Shown piece by piece: positions 54,255-63,904 of a stretch of DNA of 64,000 bases. Below the pieces are notes generated by a model, which saw only the letters and a program-made list of their open reading frames with translations, searched no databases and was not told the origin of the DNA. How positions within the stretch are numbered: position 1 is the stretch's first letter; each line of letters begins with the position of its first letter. The translations under genes were made by a program, and so were the position numbers. The DNA comes from Haliclona indistincta (Eukaryota; Porifera; Demospongiae; Haplosclerida; Chalinidae), in contig OZ024784.1 of the NCBI GenBank assembly GCA_964017065.1, positions 11,141,152 to 11,205,151 of the forward strand, read 5' to 3'.

Positions 54255-55822
54255 CAACTACTCCTAAATTCTCCAAAGCCCGGTCAGTTCCGTATGCATA
54301 TCGAGACCTGGTCGAGAAAGAACTTGACAGGCTAGTGCAAGAAGGCACACTAGAAGCAGGAGAGTTTTCGAAATGGGCATCCCCCATTGTCCCAGTACTA
54401 AAAAAGGACAAGAAGTCAGTGAGAATATGCGGTGATTTTAAACGGACTGTCAATCCTGTTGCAAGGCTGGACCGATACCCCATCCCCAAAGTTGACGATC
54501 TGTTCACTTCCTTGGGAGGAGGCGAGATGTTCTCGAAGATCGACTTATCGCAAGCGTACCAACAAGTTCCTCTGGAAGAAAATTTACGCAAGGTTGTGGT
54601 GATCAACACTCAAAAGGGATTATTTTGTTTTACCCGTCTCCCATTTGGAATCAGCTCGGCACCAGGAATTTTCCAGCGTGTCATGGAGAACCTACTACAG
54701 GGGTTAGAGGGAGTCATTGTCTACATTGATGACATATTGATCGCTGGTTCAAATGACGACGAGCACACAAGGTTGGAGGCGGTACTCTCTCGACTAGAAA
54801 AAGCTGGACTACGAGCTCAGCGGGGTAAATGTCAGTTTGGGGTTCCCTCGGTGTCATTTTTGGGCCACCGAATAGATGCCGATGGAGTTCACCCTCTACC
54901 AGACAAGGTAGACGCCATCAAGAATGCACCTACTCCTCAGAATGTTCGACAGCTGAAGTCGTATCTGGGATTACTCTCTTACTATAGTAAGTACCTCCCC
55001 AATCTTTCTTCTGTTCTCGCTCCTTTATATCACTTACTATGTAAGAACACTAAGTGGAGATGGTCAGAGGTTGAGTCTAAAGCATTTGAGCATTCAAAGA
55101 AGTTGTTAACTTCTGATACCCTATTAGTTCATTGGAATCCTAGTCTCCCACTTGTACTCTCATGGTATGCATCTGAAGTAGGCATTGGGGCAGTACTAGC
55201 CCACAAATACCCTGACGGTTCCGAACGGCCTATTGCCTACGCTTCATGCTCACTGTCAACGTCTGAAAAGAATCATACCCAACTTGAAAAAGAGGGTTTA
55301 TCTTGTGTGTTCGGCGTAAAAATGTTCCACATGTATCTGATTGGTCATCATTTCAAACTGTATACTGATCACCAACCTCTCCTAGCTCTTCTTAACTCTC
55401 AGAGATCTACCTCCCCACAAGCTTCTGCTCGCATCCGTCGTTGGTCGCTGCTTCTGTCTACATATCAATATGACATGGAGTTCCGAGATACTCTTTCACA
55501 TTCTAATGCTGATGCGCTCAGCAGACTTCCTCTACCTGTGTGCCCCCCAGAAGGAGAGCAACCACCAGATATTATTTTACTCATGGATCACCTGTCAGAC
55601 TCACCTGTAACGGCCCAGCAAATTCGTACCGCAACTGCTCATGATCCCTTGCTCTCATCGGTTCTTCTCTACATTCGATCTGGTTGGCCTTCATCTCATC
55701 CTTCTAATCACAAGCTGCAGCCATTTTGTCAAGAAAAACAGAGTTGTCTGTTCAGGACGGATGTATCCTTTGGGGAGCCCGAGTTATCATCCCCTGCACA
55801 CTACAAGATAGAGTGTTGCTAG
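54206..55822 (+). pseudogene. Inner Gypsy reverse transcriptase-RNase H
   Basis: Open frame of 538 codons; the authentic part starts near residue 18. Reverse transcriptase motifs include KIDLSQAYQQV (Asp 113), LPFGISSAPGIFQRVM and YIDD (Asp 175-176). It is followed by FLGHRI and an RNase H region. RNase H reads SWYASEVGIGAVLAH at residues 319-333, with Tyr 321 where the family has its first catalytic Asp, so RNase H activity is doubtful. The end of the frame (from about 55,740) is out of register with the integrase, whose frame overlaps it by about 97 nt. A frameshift therefore separates the two. Confidence 0.85.
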
Positions 55823-56652
55823 AACTTCACGAAGCTCATCCCGGAATGACTAAGATGAAGTCGCTGGCTAGAATGTACGTGTGGTGGCCTGGAATGGATA
55901 GCAAGATTGAAGAGACAGTTAAAGAGTGTAAACATTGCCAAGACGCCCAGTCGTTTCCTCCAAAAGCTCCATTACATCCTTGGCAGTGGCCGTCACGTCC
56001 GTGGACCAGACTCCATATTGATTATTGTGGACCATTGTGTGGCAAGATGTGTGTAGTGGTTGTCGACTCACACTCGAAGTGGATAGAAGCCTTTCCAGTT
56101 TCCACAGCCAATTCTTCGATCACAATAGAGAAATTAAGGTTTCCATTTGCTCAGTTTGGAATTCCACAGTCACTGGTCTCAGATAATGCTCAATACGTTG
56201 TGAGCGAGGAGTTCGAAGCCTTTCTTAAGAGCAATGGAATAAAACACTCAACGTCGGCAGCATACCATCCTGCTTCAAACGGCCTGGCTGAACGTGCAGT
56301 TCAAACTCTTAAGAATGGATTGAAGAAGGTTCATGACGGTACACTAGAATCTCGTAGTGCTAGAGTTCTTTTTTCCTATCGTATTGCTGTACATGCAACA
56401 ACGGGCCGTTCTCCTGCAGAACTGCTTATAGGCAGGTTGCCCCGCACTAGCATGGATCTTCTTGTACCAACACCTTCGGTCAGAGTGGAGGAGAGTCAAG
56501 CTAAGCAAAAAGCAAGACATGACAGAACAGCAAGAGCTCGTGTGTTCAACAAGGGAGATACTGTGTTGGTTAGAAATTTTACCTCTGGCAAAGGATGGAT
56601 CCGTGGCTTGATTGTCAAATCTCTGAGTCTGTCTCTTATCGTGTTACATTGA
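55726..56652 (+). CDS. Inner Gypsy integrase
   Basis: Open frame of 308 codons; the family-like part begins almost at once (ELSVQDGCILWGARVIIP). It has the H2C2 zinc-binding region (HEAHPGM, then ECKHCQ). The DDE core shows LHIDYCGP (first Asp), VSDNAQYV (second Asp) and SNGLAERAVQ (Glu). These are all present, so the catalytic triad is intact, although the box around the second Asp is unusual. The C-terminal part (RVFNKGDTVLVRNF) then loses frame; the last residues GWIRGLIVKSLSLSLIVLH are out of register. Translation continues in the next frame at 56,595-56,870, ending RRCPTRDRTVPNRLAF. Confidence 0.82.
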   Translation: MSRKTELSVQDGCILWGARVIIPCTLQDRVLLELHEAHPGMTKMKSLARMYVWWPGMDSKIEETVKECKHCQDAQSFPPKAPLHPWQWPSRPWTRLHIDYCGPLCGKMCVVVVDSHSKWIEAFPVSTANSSITIEKLRFPFAQFGIPQSLVSDNAQYVVSEEFEAFLKSNGIKHSTSAAYHPASNGLAERAVQTLKNGLKKVHDGTLESRSARVLFSYRIAVHATTGRSPAELLIGRLPRTSMDLLVPTPSVRVEESQAKQKARHDRTARARVFNKGDTVLVRNFTSGKGWIRGLIVKSLSLSLIVLH

Positions 56653-56870
56653 GTTCGGGAAGAGTTGTAAAGCGTCATCAAGACCATCTTCGTCACTATG
56701 TGAGCACAGAGAACGAATCGGAACAAGAGACAATTGAAACTCCTCTCTTTCCCAGTCCTACAGTCCACCCTCCCTCTGCTGATACTGATCGTTCAACTAG
56801 TTTGCCACAAGAGAACTCTCGTCGTTGCCCAACTCGTGACCGTACTGTTCCGAACAGACTGGCATTTTAA
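56595..56870 (+). pseudogene. Inner Gypsy pol C-terminus in shifted frame
   Basis: Carries SVSYRVTLSSGRVVKRHQDH, matching the end of Gypsy integrase, and a Pro/Ser-rich tail. It is separated from the main integrase frame by one frameshift near 56,600. Confidence 0.7.
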
Positions 56871-56907
56871 AGTACAAAACAGAACCTTCTTCATTAGGGG
56901 GAAGGAG

Positions 56908-57056
56908 TGTTGTGTGTTGTGTTAGTGGTTTGTGTAATGTCAACTGTGGTTTGTAATGATTGTGCTGGTAGTACTTAAGTTTCTGTATGAGTAGAAAGGT
57001 CAGTCTTTTCGCTGTTGTGTATTGAATAATAATCTGTTCAATTCCACGATACAACA
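56908..57056 (+). repeat. 3' LTR of the inner Gypsy fragment
   Basis: 149 bp, from TGTTGTGTGTTGTG to CGATACAACA, preceded by a polypurine tract. No second copy was found in the window. Confidence 0.6.
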
Positions 57057-57976
57057 GAGATGCTCCTGTTCCCAAGAATGTGGCAGAATTGAAGTCTTAC
57101 CTTGGTTTACTAAGCTATTACTCTAAATTTCTCTCTAATCTCTCCACTGTTCTTGCCCCTCTCACAGGCTACTCCGAAAGTCTACACCCTGGTACTGGGG
57201 TTCATCTGATACTGCAGCATTCCAGTCGTCCAAAGACCTTCTGCTGTCAGCTCCTCTGTTAGTCCACTATAATCCCACTATGGATCTCTCTCTGGCATGT
57301 GATGATTCTTCATAATTATGGCATTGGCGCAGTGCTTTCCCACAAGCTTCCTGATGGATCAGAAAAGCCTATTGGTTTTGTTTCCAGAAGTCTGACGGAC
57401 ACAGAAAAAAATATCCTCAAATGGAAAAAGAAGCTTTATCATGTGTTTTTGCTGTGAAAAAGTTTCATTCATATCTCTGTGGTCGTCACTTTACCCTTAT
57501 CACAGATCACAAGCCACTGACTACTCTCTTCAGTTTAACAAAATCTATCTCTCCACAAGCTTCTGGAAGAATCCAACGATGGTCTCTCACTCTATCAGCT
57601 TATGAATACGAGATTCAGTATCGTTCTACCTCCAAGCATGCTAATGCAGATGCTATGAGCCGATTGCCAGTACCCGTCAAGCCATCTGACACACCTACTC
57701 CTCCTGAGTTCATTCTTCTCATTGAAAACATGTATTCCTCTCCTATCACATCCACACAGATCAAAAGTTGGACCTGACGTGATCCTCTACTATGTCGAAT
57801 GCTACGACATCTCGGAGAGGGTTGGCCTAACACTTGTCCAGATCCAGCCTTACTACCGTATTTCAACAAGCGTCAAGAGCTCACTATGCAAGATGGTTGT
57901 CTCGTATGGGGAGGAAGAGTGGTAATACCTTCACCTGGTAGAGAATCTCTATTAGGAGAACTACATGGAGGACACC

Positions 57977-58519
57977 TAGTCTCGCGGGCCAGACGTTGCG
58001 GGGGTGTGAACGTCAGGTCACTAATGCCAGGTTTTTGTGAGCGACGCCAACATTCTGGTGCGCCCTCATAAGCAATCAATTGCGTGAGTTTTCACGTGAC
58101 TATGGGGCGCGATTGCGCATGAAGCTATTGACAGAGCTTTTTAGCTAGCAAAACTGCTGTGTATGCCGTGGATAGTCTTACTAGCGACGACTAATGCCTG
58201 CTACTCGTTGTCCTCGATGCTGTGGACAGTGTGTTCTACGTGAAATCATGTTCACGCAATGGGTCTCTTGTTGACTCGTGACTGCTCCAGCGATCATAAA
58301 CATCGTGATTATAGCCAACCAGGTTGGTATTGCTCAGGAAAAGTTTAGCATGCTACAAGCACTGTTAACATGTTACACGCTTGCTAACTAGACTGGTGAC
58401 GTCGACTAAACACGTGATTTCAAAGCGTGACGTGACATTGATTACATTCATTGTGCCACGAAAACCTGGCGTTAGTGACCAGACGTTCCCACCCCCGGAA
58501 CGTCTGGCCCGTGAGACTA
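57977..58519. mobile_element. TAGTCT element 5, Mutator-like (543 bp)
   Basis: Inverted repeats of about 60 bp start TAGTCTCGCGGGCCAGACGT. The 9-bp target duplication GAGGACACC is at 57,968-57,976 and 58,520-58,528. It interrupts the zinc-binding region of the outer Gypsy integrase, which dates it as younger than that element. Non-coding interior. Confidence 0.88.
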
Positions 58520-59327
58520 GAGGACACCCTGGCATCTTCCGCATGAAGACCATTGCGAGGATGTTCATTTGGTGGCCTGGACTTGATATCGACATAGAGA
58601 ATGTTGTTAAACACTGCAAAACTGTCAGTAGCAGCACCCATCTCCTCCAGTAGCTCTACTGCATCCATGGAAATGGCCGAGTCATCTTTGGACCCGCCTC
58701 CATCTTGACTTTGCAGGACCATTTCTAGGTCACATGTTCCTGATTGTTGTGGATTCTCATTCAAAATGGATCGAAGTTGCTACGATGTCTACTTCTACAT
58801 CCAGATCCACTATCAACCAGCTTCGTCAAATGTTTGCTCGTTTTGGAATTCCAGTTACAATTGTCACTGACAATGCCGCTACCTTCACTAGTGTAGTGAA
58901 GAGTTTGCTGAATTCCTCAAGAAAAACGGTATCCAACATGTGAGACCTGCTCCTTATCATCCATCTACAAATGGACTTGCTGAACGAGCAGTACAATCCT
59001 TCAAGCAAGGAATGAAGAAGCTGACATCTGGAACTATTGACGAAAGAGTCGAACGTTTCTTGTTTCATTATCGAACACTCCTTATTCCACTACAGGACAA
59101 ACGCCATCAGAGCTACTCCTGGGACATGACCTCGCTCTCGTCTGGATCTATTGCTTCCAGACTAGTATAGTCACCAAAGCTCAACATTGCCAGAAAGCAG
59201 CTCATGACTCCAAGTCAGCTGACCGAGCTTTTCAGTTAGGAGACACAGTGTACTCGAAAGCATATGGCTGAGGACAACCAAAGTGGGTTCCTGCTATCGT
59301 AGTACAAAAGACTGGTCCAGTGTCTTA

Positions 59328-59513
59328 CAGCTGATTGCAGCAAACTTGACTCTCAGTTTTGACAAACAGACTACAAGGGAGTCATATTTGTGGTCAACAC
59401 CACACCTCTCCCTGTACATGCTAGTATAGGGAGAGGTGTGGTGTTGACCACAAATTAACAGTCCTTGTAGTCTGTTTGTCAAAACTGAGAGTCAAGTTTG
59501 GTGCAATCAGCTG
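59328..59513. repeat. Foldback element in Gypsy pol
   Basis: Inverted repeats with outer CAGCTGATTGCA and TGCAATCAGCTG and inner ACCACACCTCTCCCT/AGGGAGAGGTGTGGT around a loop of about 15 bp. The outer CAGCTG could be the target duplication, but it is itself a palindrome, so the boundary is ambiguous. Confidence 0.7.
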
Positions 59514-59768
59514 TACCTTGTTCAATTGGATGACACAACCACTGTCAAACGACACTTGGATCAACTGAGGAAACGACATGCTCCACTCTTACTACCTCAG
59601 ACTCCTCAGTCTCCTACTTCTCAGTCTCCTACAAATGTGGTGCCAACAGACACTCCTGAGCGTTTGGACATTCATGTCTCTGACTCACCCATGACACCTT
59701 GCTATTCTTCCAGGATTCGAAATCCGCCAGATCGACTTACTTACTAGAATTTTCCAAGAGAGGAGGAA

Positions 59769-59962
59769 TGTGACAATCTGAACAATGTTATGTATGATCT
59801 TTGTATCATCACTACAAGTGTAGTCAGACTGTCTGTCTCATTGTTTGTCACTTCCATATAAATAGTACTGTATCAGTGTTCTGGCTAGAGAATTCTCATT
59901 TCATATTGCTCTTGATTTGTACTGTGATTCTGTACACCGTTTCCAATAAAGTGATTGATACA
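59769..59962 (+). repeat. 3' LTR of the outer Gypsy element
   Basis: 194 bp. Nearly identical to the 5' LTR, followed directly by the GACTT duplication. Confidence 0.88.
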
Positions 59963-59982
59963 GACTTCTGCAATCACTTTAT

Positions 59983-60113
59983 TGCGCACGAGGCATAGAA
60001 TGCGCATTTGTGGACACCCACACATTGTAGTCCAAAACAGATAAACTCCACCTACATTGGGTAAAGGGATACACACTCAGCTGTTAATTAGCAGAGAAAG
60101 TGCAAGTAATCAA
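59983..60113. repeat. Direct repeat of about 85 bp, first copy
   Basis: GCGCACGAGGCATAGAATGC through AACTCCACCTACATTGG recurs at 60,708-60,790 with a few changes. The pair brackets Gypsy pol fragments and low-copy sequence. It could be the ends of a lost element. Confidence 0.6.
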
Positions 60114-60707
60114 CTCCTTTCCTCGTCCAAACTCCTAACAACAACTGCGTGAATTTCTCTGTCTAATCAACTTCTATCACCGATTGTACTACAATGCGTG
60201 GGTGGATCAAAGGCGGCGACACGTGCCTTAATCTCATACACATCGCCTCCGCAAGTAAGAAGATGCTATCCTAGTGCCGTTGTGAGGTTAAAAATATATT
60301 TCAAGAGATGTGCTAAGTCTCGGTTTTTCTCAACAAATGATCGCCTCTAGCCAGGAAAAACCAAGCGCTTGTCAACACACAATTGCTAGCCAACAGAAAA
60401 TGATGCAATGAACGAGCGATGCCTTCTTACAGCAATCCTACGCTCAGCTCACTCGTGAGCACACAGTGCCTTGTGCAAACGATGCCAAACAGTTCGAAAA
60501 ACAAAATACCTTGGGAACGCACCACTCCTAGACACGCAATGCCTTCGAGCGAGCGATTCTTGGATTGCAAATGGGCACGCAATGCCCTCAAACAGCAACG
60601 GCCACTTCGAATACACTAGTATTGATGCTCAATGCCACCACAGAATGACACCTAGCTAGCTGTAGATTCGATACAGCACAGTACAGAGAGACCCTAGCTA
60701 CCCATCT

Positions 60708-60790
60708 TGCTGCGCACGAGGCATAGAATGCACATTTGTGGACACCCATGCTTTGTAGTACAAAACAGATAAACTCCACCTACACTTGGC
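60708..60790. repeat. Direct repeat of about 85 bp, second copy
   Basis: Second copy of the sequence at 59,983-60,066. Confidence 0.6.
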
Positions 60791-61642
60791 TGTAAATAAT
60801 TATTAATTACACGCCTCAGCGTCTAATTGATCAACCGCCTCGTATATATCCCTTAACCCACGGTAGGTGTAGTTCATCTAAAACTTACAGTCACAAGGCA
60901 TACCACTACTCCAACCCCTCAATGACCTGCTAGCAGAATCATTGGCTAAAGGAAACAAAGAATTGATCTGGACTGACGACGCAGTGACTGCTAGCTAAAC
61001 AAGCCGACCACACAACATGTCATCACTACCCGGAATGTGTGGCCTGGAATCAACACTGATGTTCACAAGTAGGCACATAACTGTACAGATTGCCAGCAGT
61101 CCAAGATTCGTCGACACAATGTCACTCCACCATCAAACACATTTTTAACTCCAGATATCCGTTTTGATCAAGTACACTTTGATCTTGTGGGGCCTATTCC
61201 ACCATAAGACGGCTTCACTTATCTCCTGACCTTATTGATCGCTTTACCCACTGGCTGGAGGCCATACCCCTCTCCAACATTACAGTCATCACCACGGTAG
61301 CCGGGGCGTTTGTTGGCAGTTGGGTGGCGAGATTTGGAGTGCCTGCTACTGTCGTCACTAATGGGGAGGGCAATTCTAGCTCTCATTAACATGGTACTAC
61401 ACACTGCCGAACAACAGCCTAGTATCCATGAGCCAACAGACGTGTTGAGCGCTTCCATCGGCAGCTGAAGGTGTCTTTAGGACACGGCCAGAAACTAGCA
61501 AGTGGGCTGATGCCATTCCCTTGGTGATGCTGGAGATACGGACGGCAGTAAAGATGACCTTTGGTGTACTACAGCAGAGATGGTCTACGGATCTACCCTC
61601 AGACTCCCAGGAGAGTTCTTTGAACAGCACTCCACCACTTCA

Positions 61643-61786
61643 ATACAGACTGTGGACAAACAACTTATGACTGGATTGTAATCGCGTAGGCATTGCTCTG
61701 AGTTTGGACAGGTCGACCTGTCCAAACTCAGAGCAATGCCTACGCGATTACAATCCACTCGTAATTTGTTCGTCCACAGTCTGTAT
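61643..61786. repeat. Palindrome of about 144 bp
   Basis: Arms start ATACAGACTGTGGACAAACA and meet at GGACAGGTCGACCTGTCC around 61,706-61,723. The palindrome repeats part of the Gypsy C-terminal sequence in inverted form, so it looks like a local inverted duplication of the remnant rather than an insertion. Confidence 0.75.
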
Positions 61787-62011
61787 CTCATGCATTTGTT
61801 CGCCGTGATGCCGTCTTTGCAACGACCTTACGACGGCCATTATCGCATCATTAAACGGTCGGACAGACACTACACACTGGACTTGAAGGAAAAGCACAAG
61901 GTCATTTTACTTAAAGCGGCACACAATTAAGTAACAGACGGAATGACTGACTGACACACCCACACACACGACTGTTTGCCTCGAGGCATGGAATTACACT
62001 ATTGCACTTAA

Positions 62012-62884
62012 GGTGACGGTTTACCCGTCTGAGCTAATTAATATTCACAGAATATAAACGTGTGTAGCAGCAAAAGGAAGCATGCTTTAACGTTGTGCAG
62101 ACCATCATTCGATGCGCCAAAGTCAGCTGTTCTCCAAAAGTAAAATACCGTATAGTGGGAAATTTTCACATCTTCGCGAATTTTGCGAATTACAGGTTAT
62201 TTGCGAAAATATTATCCGTGAATGTTTTGTTTTTGTTGACAAAGATAGGGCAATAGTGCTGATTCGCGAAATATTATTTGCGAAATGCTCTATCTCGAGC
62301 ATACGCAAAATTTCTCGCTATACGGTAAGCAAGCAGCAGATCGAACGCGCCGTCTGGTAGTGGCCAAAATGAATGCGACTAAAAACGCATTTTCTTGCGC
62401 CAAAATTCTCTCAAACGGCTCGATGGCAGCTAGCGAAAGTAGTATCTAGTAGTGCTCCAGGGACTCCTCGAATGCCCGAACCTGTTTACTTGACATAGCA
62501 TGAGTTATGGAGTGAAATGTCCATGAGGATGCCACAGAATCATGGCGAGTTTAGACCTTTTTGCCTGTAAGTCACGCTATACTTATCAGTAGCCGAGTAA
62601 ACAGGTTCGGGCGGTCCTGGAGCACTACTAGATACTACTTTCGCTAGCTGCCATTGAGCCGTTTGAGAGAATTTTGGAGCAAGAAAATGCATTTTAAGTC
62701 GCATTCATTTTGCCTGCTACCAGACGGCGGGTTCGATCTGCTGCTTGCTTGTTTTACTTTTGGAGAACAACTGACTTTGGCGTATCGAATGATGGTCTGC
62801 ACAATGTTATATCATGCTTCCTTTTGCTGCTACAGACATTTATATTCTGTGAATATTAATTAGCTCAAACTGGCAACCGTCGCC
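62012..62884. mobile_element. TTAA foldback element beside the splice donor (873 bp)
   Basis: Flanked by TTAA at 62,008-62,011 and 62,885-62,888. Ends are GGTGACGGTTTACC and the complement of GGCGACGGTTGCC. Arms of about 300 bp (62,012-62,497 and about 62,590-62,884) are inverted copies; the left arm carries an extra mariner-type MITE. No coding region. The right end is 7 nt from the EF-hand exon of the spectraplakin gene. Confidence 0.8.
62148..62325. mobile_element. Mariner-type MITE, CCGTA family, copy 3 (178 bp)
   Basis: Ends CCGTATAGTGGGAAATTT and the complement of CCGTATAGCGAGAAATTT, with TA at 62,146-62,147 and 62,326-62,327. The opposite arm of the surrounding foldback shows the uninterrupted site (near 62,750). 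Confidence 0.78.
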
Positions 62885-62891
62885 TTAATAC

Positions 62892-63064
62892 CTCATGGTC
62901 AATTTTCTCAGCATCTGATAATTGCTTTTCAGTAACTGTAGATCCCCTGCTTCTATTCTGACCCTTTAAGACAGTTACAATTTGAGAGAGATCAATAAGT
63001 CCACTTCGACTCTCATCAAATATATCTGCGATCTTTTCCAATTCAATCTGATTCATCGATAAAC
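62892..63064 (-). CDS. Spectraplakin, EF-hand exon
   Basis: 173-nt exon with acceptor TTCTCATTTTTAG and donor GAG|GTATTA. It encodes LSMNQIELEKIADIFDESRS, then GLIDLSQIVTVLKG, and ends SDAEKIDHE, which joins in phase to IQVQ of the GAS2 exon. This matches the second EF-hand of the spectraplakin C-terminus and the short linker to the GAS2-related domain, with the same length of linker as in MACF1. The EF-hand loop is DESRSGLIDLSQ; position 12 is Gln instead of Glu, so calcium binding may be weak. The first EF-hand must lie upstream, beyond 63,065 or outside the window. The exon starts with two bases of a split codon. Confidence 0.85.
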
Positions 63065-63521
63065 CTAAAAATGAGAAAAAGTAGCACAATTACTAGCATG
63101 CACAGAATACTAAGGTGTATGTTCCATGCTTTAAGGACATTACATTTCCTCAAGACAGTGTTTACGCATTGGCGGTACTGTTAGAGCTCGGTATGCGTGA
63201 TTTAAGTACAACACGTGACAAGAAGAACTTAACTTTCGCATGAAATTCATGTATGATTGCATGCATGAACCATGTGCCTCATCACACACTAGTATCATAA
63301 CTCACGTGCACACTGTAGTACTTAAAATAATGATAAAGAGTATGCATAGAAGAGAACCATTTCATGGCGATTTTCAATGCACATGTATTCTTAATGCACT
63401 TGCCGCGATAGCAGTGTAACGTCAAGCATCTCTGTTAGACTGAGAAATGTCTGTGGCCCATGCGCACTGCGGCGAGAGACTACTCGCATGTATAGCAACT
63501 TCTCTCCAATCATTAACGAAA
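63065..63521 (-). other. Spectraplakin intron sequence
   Basis: No further exon, repeat or element was recognised before the inverted repeat. Confidence 0.45.
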
Positions 63522-63904
63522 AAGAAAATTAAAAAGATTTCGATCGAAATCAAAAGGATGTAGGGTCGTGAAATCTACCACTGGTTCACAAAGTAAACTA
63601 ACAAGGAACAAGCATGGAATGGTAACACGACTGACTTGCTAACAGACCATAGATCCCTACATCAGTGGCTGCTGTGGTTGGCTATAGCTAGTTCAGCTAC
63701 TTGCTGTTGACTGACACCTGACGTACATTCAGCTTGTGACAAAATAGTGCCAGTACAGCCACTGATGTAGGGATCTATGGTCTGTTAGCAAGTCAATCGT
63801 GTTACCATTCCATGCTTGTTCCTTGTTAGTTTACTTTGTGAACCAGTGGTAGATTTCACAACCCTACATCCTTTTGATTTCGACAGAAATCTTTTTAATT
63901 TTCT
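63522..63904. repeat. Long inverted repeat (foldback)
   Basis: Arms of about 150 bp at 63,522-63,672 and 63,756-63,904 begin AGAAAATTAAAAAGATTT and meet at GTGGCTG/CAGCCAC around an 83-bp loop. Arm identity is high with a few substitutions. No gene, and the target duplication is not clear. It lies inside the next upstream spectraplakin intron. Confidence 0.78.

Larger units (their letters stand above)
54255..57056 (+). mobile_element. Inner Gypsy fragment: pol and 3' LTR
   Basis: Contains a pol that is paralogous to, but distinct from, the outer element's pol. It is followed by a purine tract AGGGGGAAGGAG and a 149-bp LTR-like end at 56,908-57,056 (TGTTGTG...ACAACA). No matching 5' LTR is present, so its left part was lost together with the outer gag-RT junction. 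Confidence 0.7.
57057..59768 (+). pseudogene. Outer Gypsy pol, decayed
   Basis: The sequence resumes in the reverse transcriptase thumb (VAELKSYLGLLSYYSKFLSN). RNase H follows with a frameshift and a stop, then KKFHSYLCGRHFTLITDHKP and KHANADAMSRLPV. The zinc region starts KRQELTMQDGCLVWGGRVVI and is split by TAGTCT element 5 at GELHG. It continues at 58,520 (FRMKTIARMFIWWPGLD). The integrase core is in pieces: IVVDSHSKWIEV, then VTIVTDNAATF, then YHPSTNGLAERAVQ. The C-terminal tail is at 59,526-59,747 (YSSRIRNPPDRLTY, stop). Many frame changes make it non-functional. The fingers and palm, including YxDD, are absent. Confidence 0.8.
52875..59962 (+). mobile_element. Ty3/Gypsy LTR retrotransposon with nested insertions (7,088 bp)
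   Basis: Two 194-bp LTRs (52,875-53,068 and 59,769-59,962) begin TGTGAC and end ACA, flanked by the 5-bp target duplication GACTT at 52,870-52,874 and 59,963-59,967. A primer-binding-like TTGGCGACGAGGATT follows the left LTR, and a purine tract AAGAGAGGAGGAA precedes the right LTR. The interior is a decayed outer gag and pol, broken by a foldback (53,868-54,252), part of a second Gypsy element (54,255-57,056), TAGTCT element 5 (57,977-58,519) and a small hairpin (59,328-59,513). Confidence 0.85.
60114..61930 (+). pseudogene. Second Gypsy pol remnant, heavily decayed
   Basis: Recognisable pieces in order: QLREFLCLINFYHRL (about 60,142-60,190, reverse transcriptase thumb); KGNKELIWTDDA (about 60,950-60,985); CQQSKIRRHN, then FDQVHFDLVGP, then YLLTLIDRFTHWLEAIPLS (61,090-61,270, integrase zinc end and core). 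In VARFGVPATVVTN the residue after VVT is Asn where the second catalytic Asp is expected. Later come KWADAIPLVMLE-type sequence and MVYGSTLRLPGEFF. A C-terminal piece (LQRPYDGHYRIIKRSDRHYT, 61,820-61,890) is readable in another frame. 60,190-60,880 is unrelated insertion, and 61,643-61,786 is a large palindrome. Confidence 0.7.
49992..62891 (-). other. Large transposon-filled intron of the spectraplakin gene (12.9 kb)
   Basis: Donor GAG|GTATTA at 62,892/62,891 and acceptor CAG at 49,992-49,994. The joined protein is continuous and in phase with known spectraplakins, so the insertions are tolerated. It contains a Copia remnant, three CCGTA MITEs, a nested Gypsy element with both LTRs, a second Gypsy pol remnant and a TTAA foldback. 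49,995-50,300 holds nothing I recognise. Confidence 0.8.
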
